Positions 47,349 through 55,720 of a stretch of 64,000 nucleotides of DNA are shown here, one piece after another. The notes below the pieces were generated by a model, which ran no database searches, was not told where the DNA came from, and worked only from the letters and a program-made list of their open reading frames with translations. The stretch spans positions 310,001-374,000 of the forward strand of contig NZ_JBFEFG010000281.1 in the NCBI RefSeq assembly GCF_040718835.1, read 5' to 3'. The position numbers and the translations under genes are program-made. This DNA comes from Bremerella sp. JC817 (GTDB taxonomy: Bacteria; Planctomycetota; Planctomycetia; Pirellulales; Pirellulaceae). Each line of letters begins with the position of its first letter. Positions within the stretch are counted from its first letter, which is position 1.

Positions 47349-48107
47349 ATGAAGTTTTTTGTGGCTTTGGTTTGCGCGGGGGCAATGGCCTTCGCTACGA
47401 GTTCGGTCATGGCTCAGGGTCCCGGTGGCGGCCCCGGCGGTCGTGGTGGTTTCGGCGGTCAGGGTGGCCCTGGCGGCGGCACCGATCTGTTTGGCCTGCT
47501 GAACAACGAATCGGTCCAGAAGGAAATCGAGATCGTTCCTTCGCAGATGGACGACATCCGCGAATTGAGCCAGGAAATGCGTTCGAGTATGGGCGATATG
47601 TTCCGTGGCATGCGTGACGCTTCGGAAGAAGAACGTCAAGAAATGTTCGACAAACTGCGTACCGCTCGCGAAGAAATGGAAAAGGACCTGAGCAAGATCC
47701 TGATGCCAGCTCAGATGCAGCGTCTGAAGCAGATCCAGGTTCAGCAGCAGGCCAGCGGTCGTGGTGGCCTGTCGATCACTAACGGTCGTATCGCGGAAGA
47801 ACTGGGCCTGTCGGAAGACCAGATCGCCGATCTGCGTGACAAAGCCGAAGAACTGCAGACCGAAATGCGTGAAAAGCTCGCTCAGCTCCGTAAGGACGCC
47901 GATGACGAACTGCTGAAGCTGCTGACCCCAGAACAGCAGAAGAAGTGGAAAGAAATGGTTGGCGAACCGTTTGAACTGGAGCAGCAGCGTGGCGGTTTCG
48001 GCGGTCAGGCCGGTCCTGGTGGCCAAGGTGGTCCAGGCGGACAGCGTGGCCAACGGGGTCAGCGCGGTGGCCAGCGTGGTCCAGGTGGCAACGACGGCGA
48101 AATCTAA
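47349..48107 (+). CDS. exported LTxxQ-type helical protein with Gly-rich ends
   Basis: A 252-residue protein with a signal peptide ending near SVMAQ, a Gly-rich stretch, a helical core and a second Gly-rich tail. The helical core has the repeated LxLSxxQ motif (LGLSEDQIADLRDKAEEL, LLTPEQQKKWKEMVGEPF), as in Spy/CpxP-like periplasmic proteins, and resembles the helical segment at the start of the N-domain chain gene at 37467. A chaperone-like role is possible but not shown. GAAAGG lies before the ATG. A terminator follows at 48155. Confidence 0.82.
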   Translation: MKFFVALVCAGAMAFATSSVMAQGPGGGPGGRGGFGGQGGPGGGTDLFGLLNNESVQKEIEIVPSQMDDIRELSQEMRSSMGDMFRGMRDASEEERQEMFDKLRTAREEMEKDLSKILMPAQMQRLKQIQVQQQASGRGGLSITNGRIAEELGLSEDQIADLRDKAEELQTEMREKLAQLRKDADDELLKLLTPEQQKKWKEMVGEPFELEQQRGGFGGQAGPGGQGGPGGQRGQRGQRGGQRGPGGNDGEI

Positions 48108-48154
48108 GTCGTTGACCAGCCTGCGTTTACGCATGCAAATTGAGAATCTTTGCG

Positions 48155-48186
48155 ACCCCTCGCCACTAGAAATGGCGAGGGGTTAA
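48155..48186 (+). terminator. intrinsic terminator after the LTxxQ-type gene
   Basis: A stem of about 10 bases, CCCCTCGCCA (48156-48165) pairing with TGGCGAGGGG (48173-48182), around a 7-base loop, then TTAAT. It separates the LTxxQ-type gene from secretion cluster 2, so gspE starts its own transcript. Confidence 0.8.
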
Positions 48187-48383
48187 TCGTTAAGATCGGA
48201 ATCCCCTATGTTTGTTTTGGGAATTCGCGAAACAATTGGCGGTTGCAAAACGTTTAATACTTAGCAAGCTAAAGCCTATCTACCATTCCACTTCGAATGG
48301 TTTGCCCCGCTCAGGGGCCGGTAAATCGGTCTTGCGCGGTTCACTGATTTCCCTCCCTCTCCCTCTCTTGGTAACACGTCTTC

Positions 48384-50105
48384 ATGGTCGATGCTGGTGA
48401 AATTCTGTTGAGTTGTGGATTGTTGACGCCGGAACAGGCCGAGATTGTCCGCAACGAACAGGAATCGAGCGCGGACTTCATCCCGAAAGCGGTTCAGCTT
48501 TCGTTCGTCGAAGAAGATGCCGCCCTGAAAGCACTCGCCACGGCGGTCGGGCTGGATTACATCGATCTCAACCATACCGAGATCGACATCTCACTGATCA
48601 AAACGATTCCGCAGCGGTTAATCTACCGCCAGTCGCTGCTGCCGGTTCGTCGTGAAAATGGAAGCATTGTGATCGCGACCAGCGATCCGTTCGATCTCTA
48701 TCCCCTGGACGAAGTCGCCTCGGCCACCGGCCTGAGCGTGGTGCCGGTGGTCGCCGGTCGGGCCGAAATTGCCAAGCTGATCAAAGCCAACCTCGGTGTT
48801 GGTGGCGAGACCGTCGAAGGGATGCTCGCCCGCAAAGAGGAAGAAGAAGCAGGCGTCGAACTGCTGCAAGACCTTGATGACGAAGGGGGCGAACTCGCCG
48901 AGATCGAACAAGAGGCCTCGGTGATCCGTCTGGTGAACGAAATTTTGCTCGAAGCGATCGAATCGCGAACGAGCGACGTTCACATCGAAACCCAAGCCAA
49001 CAACGCGGTGGTCATCCGATACCGTATCGACGGCATGCTGCACTCGCAGCCTGTTCCGCCGGAAATCAATTACTTCCAGGCGGCGATTATCAGCCGTTTG
49101 AAGATCATGTCGCGATTGAACATCGCGGAAAAGCGACTGCCGCAAGATGGTCGTATGAAACTGAAAGTACGCGGTCGCGAGATCGACGTTCGTGTGTCGG
49201 TGATTCCGATGATCCATGGCGAAAGCATCGTCATGCGTATTCTCGATAAGGGTTCGCTGTCGTTCGACCTGCAAAAGCTGGGGATGGATAAAGACGTCTA
49301 CAGCGACTTCCAGAAGATCATTCGCCAGCCGCACGGAATCATTCTGGTCACTGGGCCAACGGGTTCTGGTAAAACGACTACGCTGTACAGCGCGTTGCTC
49401 GAAATTCGTGACGAAGCGACCAAGATCATCACCACCGAAGACCCGGTTGAATACCAGTTGGACGGGATCAACCAGATTCAGGTCCACTCGAAGATTGGTC
49501 TGACCTTCAGTGCTTCGCTGCGTAGTATCCTCCGTCACGACCCTGACGTGGTGCTGGTCGGTGAAATTCGAGACTTGGAAACGGCTGAAAACGCGATCCA
49601 AGCCTCGCTCACAGGTCACTTGGTGTTCAGTACCCTCCACACCAACGATGCCGCCGGGGCGTTTGCCCGTATGGTCGATATGGGCGTCGAACCGTTCCTG
49701 ATTGCTTCGACGGTCGAAGGAGTGATGGCTCAGCGTCTGGTGCGTCGCTTGTGCCCTGAATGTAAAGCTCCGCACGAAGTCAGCCGAGCCGACTTGCCGG
49801 ACGACTTCCCATGGGACGAGCTAATGTCGAAGGAAGAACATTGCTTGTACCATCCCGTTGGCTGCCGCAAGTGCCGCGGCGTCGGCTATGCCGGCCGTAT
49901 GGGTATCTACGAACTGCTGGTATCGTCCGAGAACCTGCGTCAGATGGTTCACGACAACGTCAGTAGCTGGGAAATCAAGCAAGCCGCGATGAAGGAAGGC
50001 ATGACCACCTTGCGTCAGTACGGCTGGCGAAAAGCGATGGGCGGCGTCACTTCGGTCGAAGAAATTCTTCGTGTGACCAAGAGTGATAATCTTCGCGGAA
50101 GTTAG
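48384..50105 (+). CDS. gspE: GspE-type secretion ATPase of cluster 2
   Basis: A 573-residue cytoplasmic ATPase. The N-terminal domain resembles T2SSE_N/MshEN (GEILLSCGLLTPEQAEIVRNEQ). The motor domain has GPTGSGKTTT at 324-333, the Asp box near EDPVEYQLDG and Walker B VVLVGEIRDLETA, then LTGHLVFSTLHTNDA. CPEC and CRKC form the zinc site. It is the first gene of the plus-strand cluster, followed by gspF after 40 bases. It is a paralogue of the cluster 1 ATPase, but differs in the N-terminal and linker regions, where it has an acidic stretch near residues 150-180. Confidence 0.95.
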   Translation: MVDAGEILLSCGLLTPEQAEIVRNEQESSADFIPKAVQLSFVEEDAALKALATAVGLDYIDLNHTEIDISLIKTIPQRLIYRQSLLPVRRENGSIVIATSDPFDLYPLDEVASATGLSVVPVVAGRAEIAKLIKANLGVGGETVEGMLARKEEEEAGVELLQDLDDEGGELAEIEQEASVIRLVNEILLEAIESRTSDVHIETQANNAVVIRYRIDGMLHSQPVPPEINYFQAAIISRLKIMSRLNIAEKRLPQDGRMKLKVRGREIDVRVSVIPMIHGESIVMRILDKGSLSFDLQKLGMDKDVYSDFQKIIRQPHGIILVTGPTGSGKTTTLYSALLEIRDEATKIITTEDPVEYQLDGINQIQVHSKIGLTFSASLRSILRHDPDVVLVGEIRDLETAENAIQASLTGHLVFSTLHTNDAAGAFARMVDMGVEPFLIASTVEGVMAQRLVRRLCPECKAPHEVSRADLPDDFPWDELMSKEEHCLYHPVGCRKCRGVGYAGRMGIYELLVSSENLRQMVHDNVSSWEIKQAAMKEGMTTLRQYGWRKAMGGVTSVEEILRVTKSDNLRGS

Positions 50106-50145
50106 TTAGAATACGGTCTCCTACCTTCAAGAGCCTACCAAGAAT

Positions 50146-51351
50146 ATGCCAGACTTCGCCTACGTCGCCCGAAACCTGCAGGGACAAAAAGTCGCTGGCA
50201 AGCTTTCTGCGCAGACAGAAGGCGAGGTGATCAATTCGCTGACGGCCAAGTCGCTCTTCCCGATCGAGGTCAAGCTCGAGAAGCAAGGGGCTCGGTTCCA
50301 GTTTGGTGGCAAGCGAGTTAGTCCGACCCAAGCCGCCACGTTCTACGCCCAGTTGGCATCGCTGGTCCGCAGTGGTGTGCCGCTGATGCGTTCGCTGAAC
50401 GTGCTGCACGACCAGGCCTCGAACCAGACGCTGAAGGCCGTGTTGGACGACATTCGCAGCCGCGTCGAAGAAGGCGAACCGCTCGACTCAGCCATGGCTC
50501 GCCATCCGCGGGCATTCAGCGACATGGCCATCAACATGGTCCGTGCTGGTGCCGAAGGTGGCTTTTTGGAAGACGCCTTGGAACGTGTTGCCGCGTTCAC
50601 GGAAGAACAGGAAGACCTCAAGGGCCGCACCATGAGTGCCTTGGCCTATCCGATCTTCCTGGGTGTGGTCGGCTCCGGCATCTTAACCTTCCTGCTGGTG
50701 TTCTTCGTTCCACAGTTCGACGAGATGTTCTCGCGACTTCGGGAACGAGGCCAATTACCCGCAGTTACCGACTGGTTGCTCTGGTTCAGCGGAACCTTGA
50801 ACAGCTACGGGTTGTTAATACTAGCAGCGGTGGTGGGTCTGTTTTTGTACCTGCGAACGCTGTTTCAAACGGAGACTGGCAAACGCCGCTTCGACTATTT
50901 CAAAATCAAAGTTCCGATCCTCGGCGGGATCATGCTCGACCTTTCGGTCGCGCGTTTCTGCCGCGTGCTGGGAACGATGCTTAAGAATGGTGTTCCCATT
51001 TTGCGAGCCCTGGAAATCAGCCGCGAGGCTGCCGGGAACCGCATTCTGGCGACCGCCATTGCCAATGCTTCGGAAAACATTTCGTCCGGTGAATCGTTGG
51101 CTTCGCCCCTCAGTTCGTCCGGTTATTTTCCGAAAACAGTGGTCGAGATGATCTCGGTCGCTGAAGAATCCAATTCGCTCGATCGCGTTCTGGTCGAGAT
51201 CGCGGATGGCCTCGAACGTCGCACGTCGCGTCGTCTCGACCTGGCTGTCCGCTTGTTAGAACCGCTGATGCTGCTGGTGATGGCCTTCATCGTGTTGATC
51301 GTCGTGATCGCCTTGCTGCTGCCAGTCTTCCGCATGAGCGGTTCGCTGTAA
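50146..51351 (+). CDS. gspF: GspF-type inner-membrane platform protein of cluster 2
   Basis: A 401-residue protein starting MPDFAYVARNLQGQKVAGKL, the classic GspF N-terminus. The two T2SSF domains lie at about 70-190 and 270-395, with FYAQLASLVRSGVPLMRSL and FCRVLGTMLKNGVPILRALEIS. Three transmembrane helices are near 170-190, 220-240 and 375-397. Unlike the cluster 1 protein it keeps the full N-terminal segment of the family. The next gene starts 65 bases on. Confidence 0.95.
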   Translation: MPDFAYVARNLQGQKVAGKLSAQTEGEVINSLTAKSLFPIEVKLEKQGARFQFGGKRVSPTQAATFYAQLASLVRSGVPLMRSLNVLHDQASNQTLKAVLDDIRSRVEEGEPLDSAMARHPRAFSDMAINMVRAGAEGGFLEDALERVAAFTEEQEDLKGRTMSALAYPIFLGVVGSGILTFLLVFFVPQFDEMFSRLRERGQLPAVTDWLLWFSGTLNSYGLLILAAVVGLFLYLRTLFQTETGKRRFDYFKIKVPILGGIMLDLSVARFCRVLGTMLKNGVPILRALEISREAAGNRILATAIANASENISSGESLASPLSSSGYFPKTVVEMISVAEESNSLDRVLVEIADGLERRTSRRLDLAVRLLEPLMLLVMAFIVLIVVIALLLPVFRMSGSL

Positions 51352-51416
51352 TCAACCAAAACTCAATCGCGCTTTCGTCCATCCAAATCAATCACGTTCA
51401 CAAGGAGTAATTTTCA

Positions 51417-51827
51417 ATGATCGTTTCTCGCCGACAACGCCGCAAGGCTGCGGGTTTTACCCTGATCGAAGTTCTGCTGGTGCTGGTTATCCTCGTGATC
51501 CTTGGCTCGCTGGTCGGCGTGTCGATCTTTGGTGTCCAGAAGCAAGCCCTGGAAAAGGCCGCCAAGACCCAGGTCGAAGGTATCGAAGCCGCGATCAAGG
51601 TCTACAAACTCAACATGAACAAGCCACCAGAAACCCTCGACGGTCTGCTGTCGCAGCCTTCCGACGACAAGGGCAACAAGTGGAAGGGCCCATACCTGGA
51701 CGGCGAAGCTTTGCCGTTGGATCCTTGGGACAACGAATATCAGTACGAAGTCAACGGTGCTAACTACAAGATCTGGTCGATGGGACCTGATGGCGCCAGC
51801 GGCACCGACGACGACATCGCTGGCTAA
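51417..51827 (+). CDS. gspG: GspG major pseudopilin of cluster 2
   Basis: A 136-residue pseudopilin. The leader of 13 residues ends RRKAAG and is cleaved before FTLIEVLLVLVILVILGSLVGVSIFG, with Glu5. The C-terminal half has PLDPWDNEYQYE and GPDGASGTDDDIAG, the hallmark GspG sheet and calcium-binding loop. AAGGAG is found just before the ATG. This is a canonical type II secretion major pseudopilin, which marks cluster 2 as a true T2SS. Confidence 0.95.
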   Translation: MIVSRRQRRKAAGFTLIEVLLVLVILVILGSLVGVSIFGVQKQALEKAAKTQVEGIEAAIKVYKLNMNKPPETLDGLLSQPSDDKGNKWKGPYLDGEALPLDPWDNEYQYEVNGANYKIWSMGPDGASGTDDDIAG

Positions 51828-51851
51828 TTGCCGGCCGCAGCCAATCCTTGT

Positions 51852-51923
51852 GGGTGCCATGCCCACGTCCGCGTGGGTGTGCGACCTTCAGGTGCTACCA
51901 ACAAGGTCGTGGACATGGCACCC
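51852..51923. repeat. 72-base palindromic element between gspG and gspH
   Basis: The outer 16 bases at 51852-51867 and 51908-51923 are inverted copies with one mismatch (GGGTGCCATGCCCACG against a complement with one T). The inside shows a shorter complementary region. It looks like a REP/MITE-like element rather than a terminator, as there is no T-run. I recall this 'GGGTGCCATGCCCACG' type as a scattered repeat in Pirellulaceae genomes, but could not confirm it; I see no second copy in the window. The transcript could fold here between the major and minor pseudopilin genes. Confidence 0.6.
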
Positions 51924-51950
51924 GGCTTATAACGATCGAGGAAACTCTTC

Positions 51951-52610
51951 ATGCCAAATTACTCTTCGCTTTTCAGTCCACTGCGGACACCGCGGCCCTC
52001 GGTCGCCGGTGAGCGAAGAGGGTTTACCTTGCTCGAAATCTTGCTGGTCCTCGCGATCCTGGTCGTCTTGCTCGGGATGGGTGCTCCGGCGATCTTTAAT
52101 TCGCTGCAAGGTCACCGCCTGACCGTTTCGGCCGAGACCGTCCGCAACGAGTTCATGCGTGCTCGGGTCGAAGCGATGGAAACGGGCCGCATCCGCATGT
52201 TCCGTTACCAGCAAGAAACCGGCAACTTCACCGTTGCCCCGTTCGTGCGAAGTAACGACGAACTCGAAAACAATATGGCCGGCACCAGCCAAGGCATTGG
52301 CGTTTCAAGCCTCGTGCAGGAATCGGCCGAACAAGAGACCCTCAATGGGCTGCTGGAAGAAGGCGTTGTCTTCGCGGGCGAAAACGTTGAGGCCGACATG
52401 CGAAGCTACAGCCTTGGCCAAGAGCAAGGTGGCGACCTGGAAATTACAGGCTGGTCGCATCCAGTCTTGTTTTACCCTGATGGAACGACCTCGGACGCGA
52501 CGGTTTATCTGCGTGGCGACGGAGGCACCATGACTTCGGTGAAACTTCGCGGCTTGACCGGGATTGCCCGGATCATGGAGCCGGACCTCTCTGCTTCGGG
52601 AGGTCCCTAG
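51951..52610 (+). CDS. gspH: GspH-like minor pseudopilin of cluster 2
   Basis: A 219-residue pseudopilin with a 24-residue leader ending AGERRG, cleaved before FTLLEILLVLAILVVLLGMGAPAIF. It continues with LTVSAETVRNEFMRARVEAMETGRIRMFR, the region common to GspH proteins, and a beta-rich body. It is followed by gspI after three bases. Confidence 0.85.
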   Translation: MPNYSSLFSPLRTPRPSVAGERRGFTLLEILLVLAILVVLLGMGAPAIFNSLQGHRLTVSAETVRNEFMRARVEAMETGRIRMFRYQQETGNFTVAPFVRSNDELENNMAGTSQGIGVSSLVQESAEQETLNGLLEEGVVFAGENVEADMRSYSLGQEQGGDLEITGWSHPVLFYPDGTTSDATVYLRGDGGTMTSVKLRGLTGIARIMEPDLSASGGP

Positions 52611-52613
52611 CCA

Positions 52614-53096
52614 ATGATCGTTCGACACAAATCGACTTCGCACGGCATCACCTTGATGGAGGTGCTGTTGTCGTTAACGCTGCTGGCAATGTCCCTTGCG
52701 TTTCTGGTCCAGTTGGTAGGCCTTGGCTTCCAGAATGCCCAGCAAGCTCAAGGTCTGACCGAGGCTCAGATGATCGCCGAAACGGTGATGGAAGAAATCG
52801 CCCTCGGACTGATTCCGCCAGACCCAGTCACCGATATGAACGTCTCGATGACGAGTGACCTGTCCGCCTTGGCCGTCGAACAAGACACCCCTTGGGTTTA
52901 CAGCATTGCTTGGGAAACTGCGCCGGTCGATGGCTTGATCATGGTCATGGTTCAAGTGCGTCGCGCAGGCGCCCAGTCGGCCGGCGAAAATGATTCGTTT
53001 CAAGTCGTTCGCTGGATGCGTGACCCTTCCTTGGAACTGGAAGAGATCCCCGAAACCAGCGATGGAGCCCCAACCGAAGTAGGAGGTTCGATCTAA
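52614..53096 (+). CDS. gspI: GspI-like minor pseudopilin of cluster 2
   Basis: A 160-residue pseudopilin. The leader of 11 residues ends TSHG and the mature protein begins ITLMEVLLSLTLLAMSLAFLVQLV, with Glu5. The body includes GLTEAQMIAETVMEEIALG and a beta-rich region (VYSIAWETAPVDGLIMVMVQVRR), fitting GspI. Its TAA stop overlaps the ATG of gspJ by one base. Confidence 0.84.
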   Translation: MIVRHKSTSHGITLMEVLLSLTLLAMSLAFLVQLVGLGFQNAQQAQGLTEAQMIAETVMEEIALGLIPPDPVTDMNVSMTSDLSALAVEQDTPWVYSIAWETAPVDGLIMVMVQVRRAGAQSAGENDSFQVVRWMRDPSLELEEIPETSDGAPTEVGGSI

Positions 53097-54085
53097 TGTC
53101 GCACTCCCGTCACTCCGGTTTTACCTTGTTGGAAGTCATCCTCGCTTCGGCACTTTCGGTGCTGGTGATGATGGCGCTCGGCGGAGCGATCCAGTTCTAT
53201 TTGTTCCAGGTCACCGCCAGCCAGGCCAGCATCGAGCAGGCTCAGTTGGCGCGAGCGATCATGCGTCGAATGGAGAGTGACCTGCGCAGCGCCGTCTGGA
53301 AGAACGAGATCGATTTCTCGTCAGTGGAATCGCTCGCGACCGATTCGCTGGCCAGTGGAAGCTCGGATTTGACTGATCTCGCCGCGAGTGCCGGGATCGA
53401 CGCTTCGACCGCGACCGATGCATTGGCTGCCTCGAACACTACCGACCTGGCTGGTTCCAGTGTTATTCCGACCACGATTGGCCTGTATGGCAATGCGATG
53501 GAACTGCAGGTCGATATCAGTCGCATTCCTCGCATCGATGAATACGATCCGCAGTACACCAGCTTCCGAGATCGCTCGATCGCAGACATCCCCAGCGATA
53601 TCAAGACGGTCACTTACTTCCTGATGCAGCCAGGCGTTTCGACCTTGGGCCATGGAACGATCGGCGATGCCTCGATCACCGAAGCTCAGTTTGGTCTGGT
53701 TCGTCGGGAACTCGATCGCGCCGTGACGCAGTACGCAATGAATAACGGCGACACACGGAACCTCGATGCGACCGCCGAGATTCTCGCTCCGGAAGTCTCG
53801 CTGCTGCAGTTCCGTTATTACGACGGATACGACTGGCTGGAAGAATGGGATTCGGAAACGATGGGTTGCCTGCCGATGGCAGTCGACGTCGTGATTGCGA
53901 TTCGCGATCACGACCTGACCCAGGCCATGCTCAACGATGGTGGCACGACCATTTCGGTCGATGAGAACACCAACCAGGTTGGCCAGGTCTTCCGCCGCTT
54001 GATTCGCATTCCGATCGGCAAGCCATACGAAGAAGTCGAAGAAGAAACCACCGACTCGACCGAAACCGAGGAGGCCGCACTATGA
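53096..54085 (+). CDS. gspJ: GspJ-like minor pseudopilin of cluster 2
   Basis: A 329-residue pseudopilin, longer than most GspJ (about 200). The leader MSHSRHSG is cleaved before FTLLEVILASALSVLVMMALGG, with Glu5. The body has ARAIMRRMESDLRSAVW, a helix end usual in GspJ, then an inserted Ala/Ser/Asp-rich region (about 85-125) and VSLLQFRYYDGYDWLEEWDSE, the conserved GspJ C-terminal piece. An acidic tail ends it. The stop overlaps the gspK start by four bases (ATGA). Confidence 0.86.
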   Translation: MSHSRHSGFTLLEVILASALSVLVMMALGGAIQFYLFQVTASQASIEQAQLARAIMRRMESDLRSAVWKNEIDFSSVESLATDSLASGSSDLTDLAASAGIDASTATDALAASNTTDLAGSSVIPTTIGLYGNAMELQVDISRIPRIDEYDPQYTSFRDRSIADIPSDIKTVTYFLMQPGVSTLGHGTIGDASITEAQFGLVRRELDRAVTQYAMNNGDTRNLDATAEILAPEVSLLQFRYYDGYDWLEEWDSETMGCLPMAVDVVIAIRDHDLTQAMLNDGGTTISVDENTNQVGQVFRRLIRIPIGKPYEEVEEETTDSTETEEAAL

Positions 54086-55659
54086 TGAGTTCGCTGCCTG
54101 CTCGTTCACGTCGCCAAGGAGCGATTCTGTTCGTGGTGTTGGTTGTCATCATGATGATCACACTGTCGGCGTACGCTTACTCTGAATTGATGTTCATCGA
54201 GAACAAAGCGGCTCACCTATCTGGTCGCCAGATTCAGGCGCGGAACGTCGCCGAGAGCGGAATCGCCATGCTGTCGGTCTTTCTGGAGCAAGAACAGGAA
54301 CTGATCGACGAGCAAGGGGGCATCTACGACAATTCCGAGATCATGCGTGGCATCCTGGTTTTTCCAGGCGACACTTCCGAATCGCGGGGAAGATTTTCGG
54401 TGCTTGCCCCGGCGCTTAACACGGATGGATCGATCGAAGGAATTCGCTTCGGCCTGGAAGACGAATCGTCGCGTGTGAACTTGAACGCACTTTTGATGCT
54501 CGAAGCTCAGGCAGAAGGTTCCGGGCGAACACTTCTGATGGCTTTGCCAGGCATGACCGAAGATGTCGCCGACTGCATTCTCGACTACCTCGACGAAGAT
54601 GACGAGCCACGCGAGCTTGGTGCCGAGTTCGACTACTACAACACACTCGATCCCCCATACAACCCAAAGAATGGTCCGCTGGAAACGGTGGAAGAGTTGC
54701 TGCTGGTGCAAGGCGTCACGCCGGAACTGCTGTTCGGTCGCGACTCGAATCGCAACGGCATGGTCGACGATCACGAATGGGCCCCGCCAGCCGATGGCGA
54801 TCAAGCCGCGATGGAGATGCTCGATTCGGTGCCAGAACTTGGTTGGTCGTCGTACCTGACGCTGTACAGCATGGAAAAGAACTACAGCGACACCGGTCAG
54901 GCCAAGGTCTATCTGAACGAAGAAGACCTGCAGACGCTGCACGACAACATCACGGCAACCTTCCCGACCGAATACGCCGACTTCATTTGTGCCTATCGGA
55001 TCTACGGTGGTTCGACCAGCAATAGCGGCACCAACAGTGGCGGTCAGTCGGCAACGTCGGTCAGCCTCGATCTGACTCAGGAAGGTTCCAACCAGATAAC
55101 GAACGTGTTGTCGCTGATCGGCACCTCGGTTCAGGTTCAGCAAGGCAATTCGACCGTAACCTTGGATTCGCCATTTCAAGACGACCTGGTGGCGATGAAC
55201 AGCTACCTGCCGGCGATCTTGGATGGGATGACGGTAAACCCTTCGCCGGTGATCCCAGGCCGAATCAACATTAACCAGGCTCCCTACGAGATCCTGATGG
55301 GGATTCCTGGCATGGATGAAGAGATCGCCGGTCAGATTCTGGAACAGCGACTGCCAGTCCCAGATCCCGAAGATCCAGCGACTCGTTACGAAACATGGAT
55401 CCTGCTGCGTGGCATTGTTACCACGGAGCAAATGGTGGCCCTCTCCCCCTTCATTTGTGGAGGAGGCGATGTTTATCGGGCCCAAGTCGTGGGCTACTTC
55501 GAGGATGGAAGTGCCTTTAGCCGACAGGAAGTTGTCATCGATGCCACTCAGCCCCAGCCCAGCGTGATGCTCCTTCGCGACATCTCGGACCTTGGCCGTG
55601 GACACCCCTTGGAAGTGCTGGGCGTGGAACTAGGACTAGACGACGGACAAATCGATTGA
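54082..55659 (+). CDS. gspK: GspK minor pseudopilin of cluster 2
   Basis: A 525-residue GspK. The leader ends SRRQG (residue 13), cleaved before AILFVVLVVIMMITLSAYAY, lacking Glu5 as usual for GspK. ARNVAESGIAMLSVFLEQEQEL follows. The alpha domain shows ESSRVNLNAL, LMALPGMTEDVADCILDYLDEDDEPRE, YNTLDPPYNPKNGPLETVEELLLVQGV and DSNRNGMVDDHEW (the GspK pattern with helix-hairpin-helix turns). A second such unit is INQAPYEILMGIPGMDEEIAGQILEQ. It is longer than ordinary GspK by over 150 residues, mostly from a low-complexity insert around residues 310-380. It caps the pseudopilus tip. Confidence 0.92.
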   Translation: MMSSLPARSRRQGAILFVVLVVIMMITLSAYAYSELMFIENKAAHLSGRQIQARNVAESGIAMLSVFLEQEQELIDEQGGIYDNSEIMRGILVFPGDTSESRGRFSVLAPALNTDGSIEGIRFGLEDESSRVNLNALLMLEAQAEGSGRTLLMALPGMTEDVADCILDYLDEDDEPRELGAEFDYYNTLDPPYNPKNGPLETVEELLLVQGVTPELLFGRDSNRNGMVDDHEWAPPADGDQAAMEMLDSVPELGWSSYLTLYSMEKNYSDTGQAKVYLNEEDLQTLHDNITATFPTEYADFICAYRIYGGSTSNSGTNSGGQSATSVSLDLTQEGSNQITNVLSLIGTSVQVQQGNSTVTLDSPFQDDLVAMNSYLPAILDGMTVNPSPVIPGRININQAPYEILMGIPGMDEEIAGQILEQRLPVPDPEDPATRYETWILLRGIVTTEQMVALSPFICGGGDVYRAQVVGYFEDGSAFSRQEVVIDATQPQPSVMLLRDISDLGRGHPLEVLGVELGLDDGQID

Positions 55660-55720
55660 TTTCAAACGGCACGCATGAAATTTCCAAATCGCTGCCGAAT
55701 CCGCGAAATACAATACTACT

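Noticed and set aside
47082..48134. 350-codon minus-strand frame opposite the LTxxQ-type gene
   Set aside because: Phe/Leu/Thr-rich translation without domain pattern, mirrored from Gly/Glu-rich coding on the plus strand, which has a signal peptide and ribosome-binding site.
54217..55605. 462-codon minus-strand frame opposite gspK
   Set aside because: The plus strand encodes a typical GspK, in overlap with its operon neighbours; the minus frame is a shadow.
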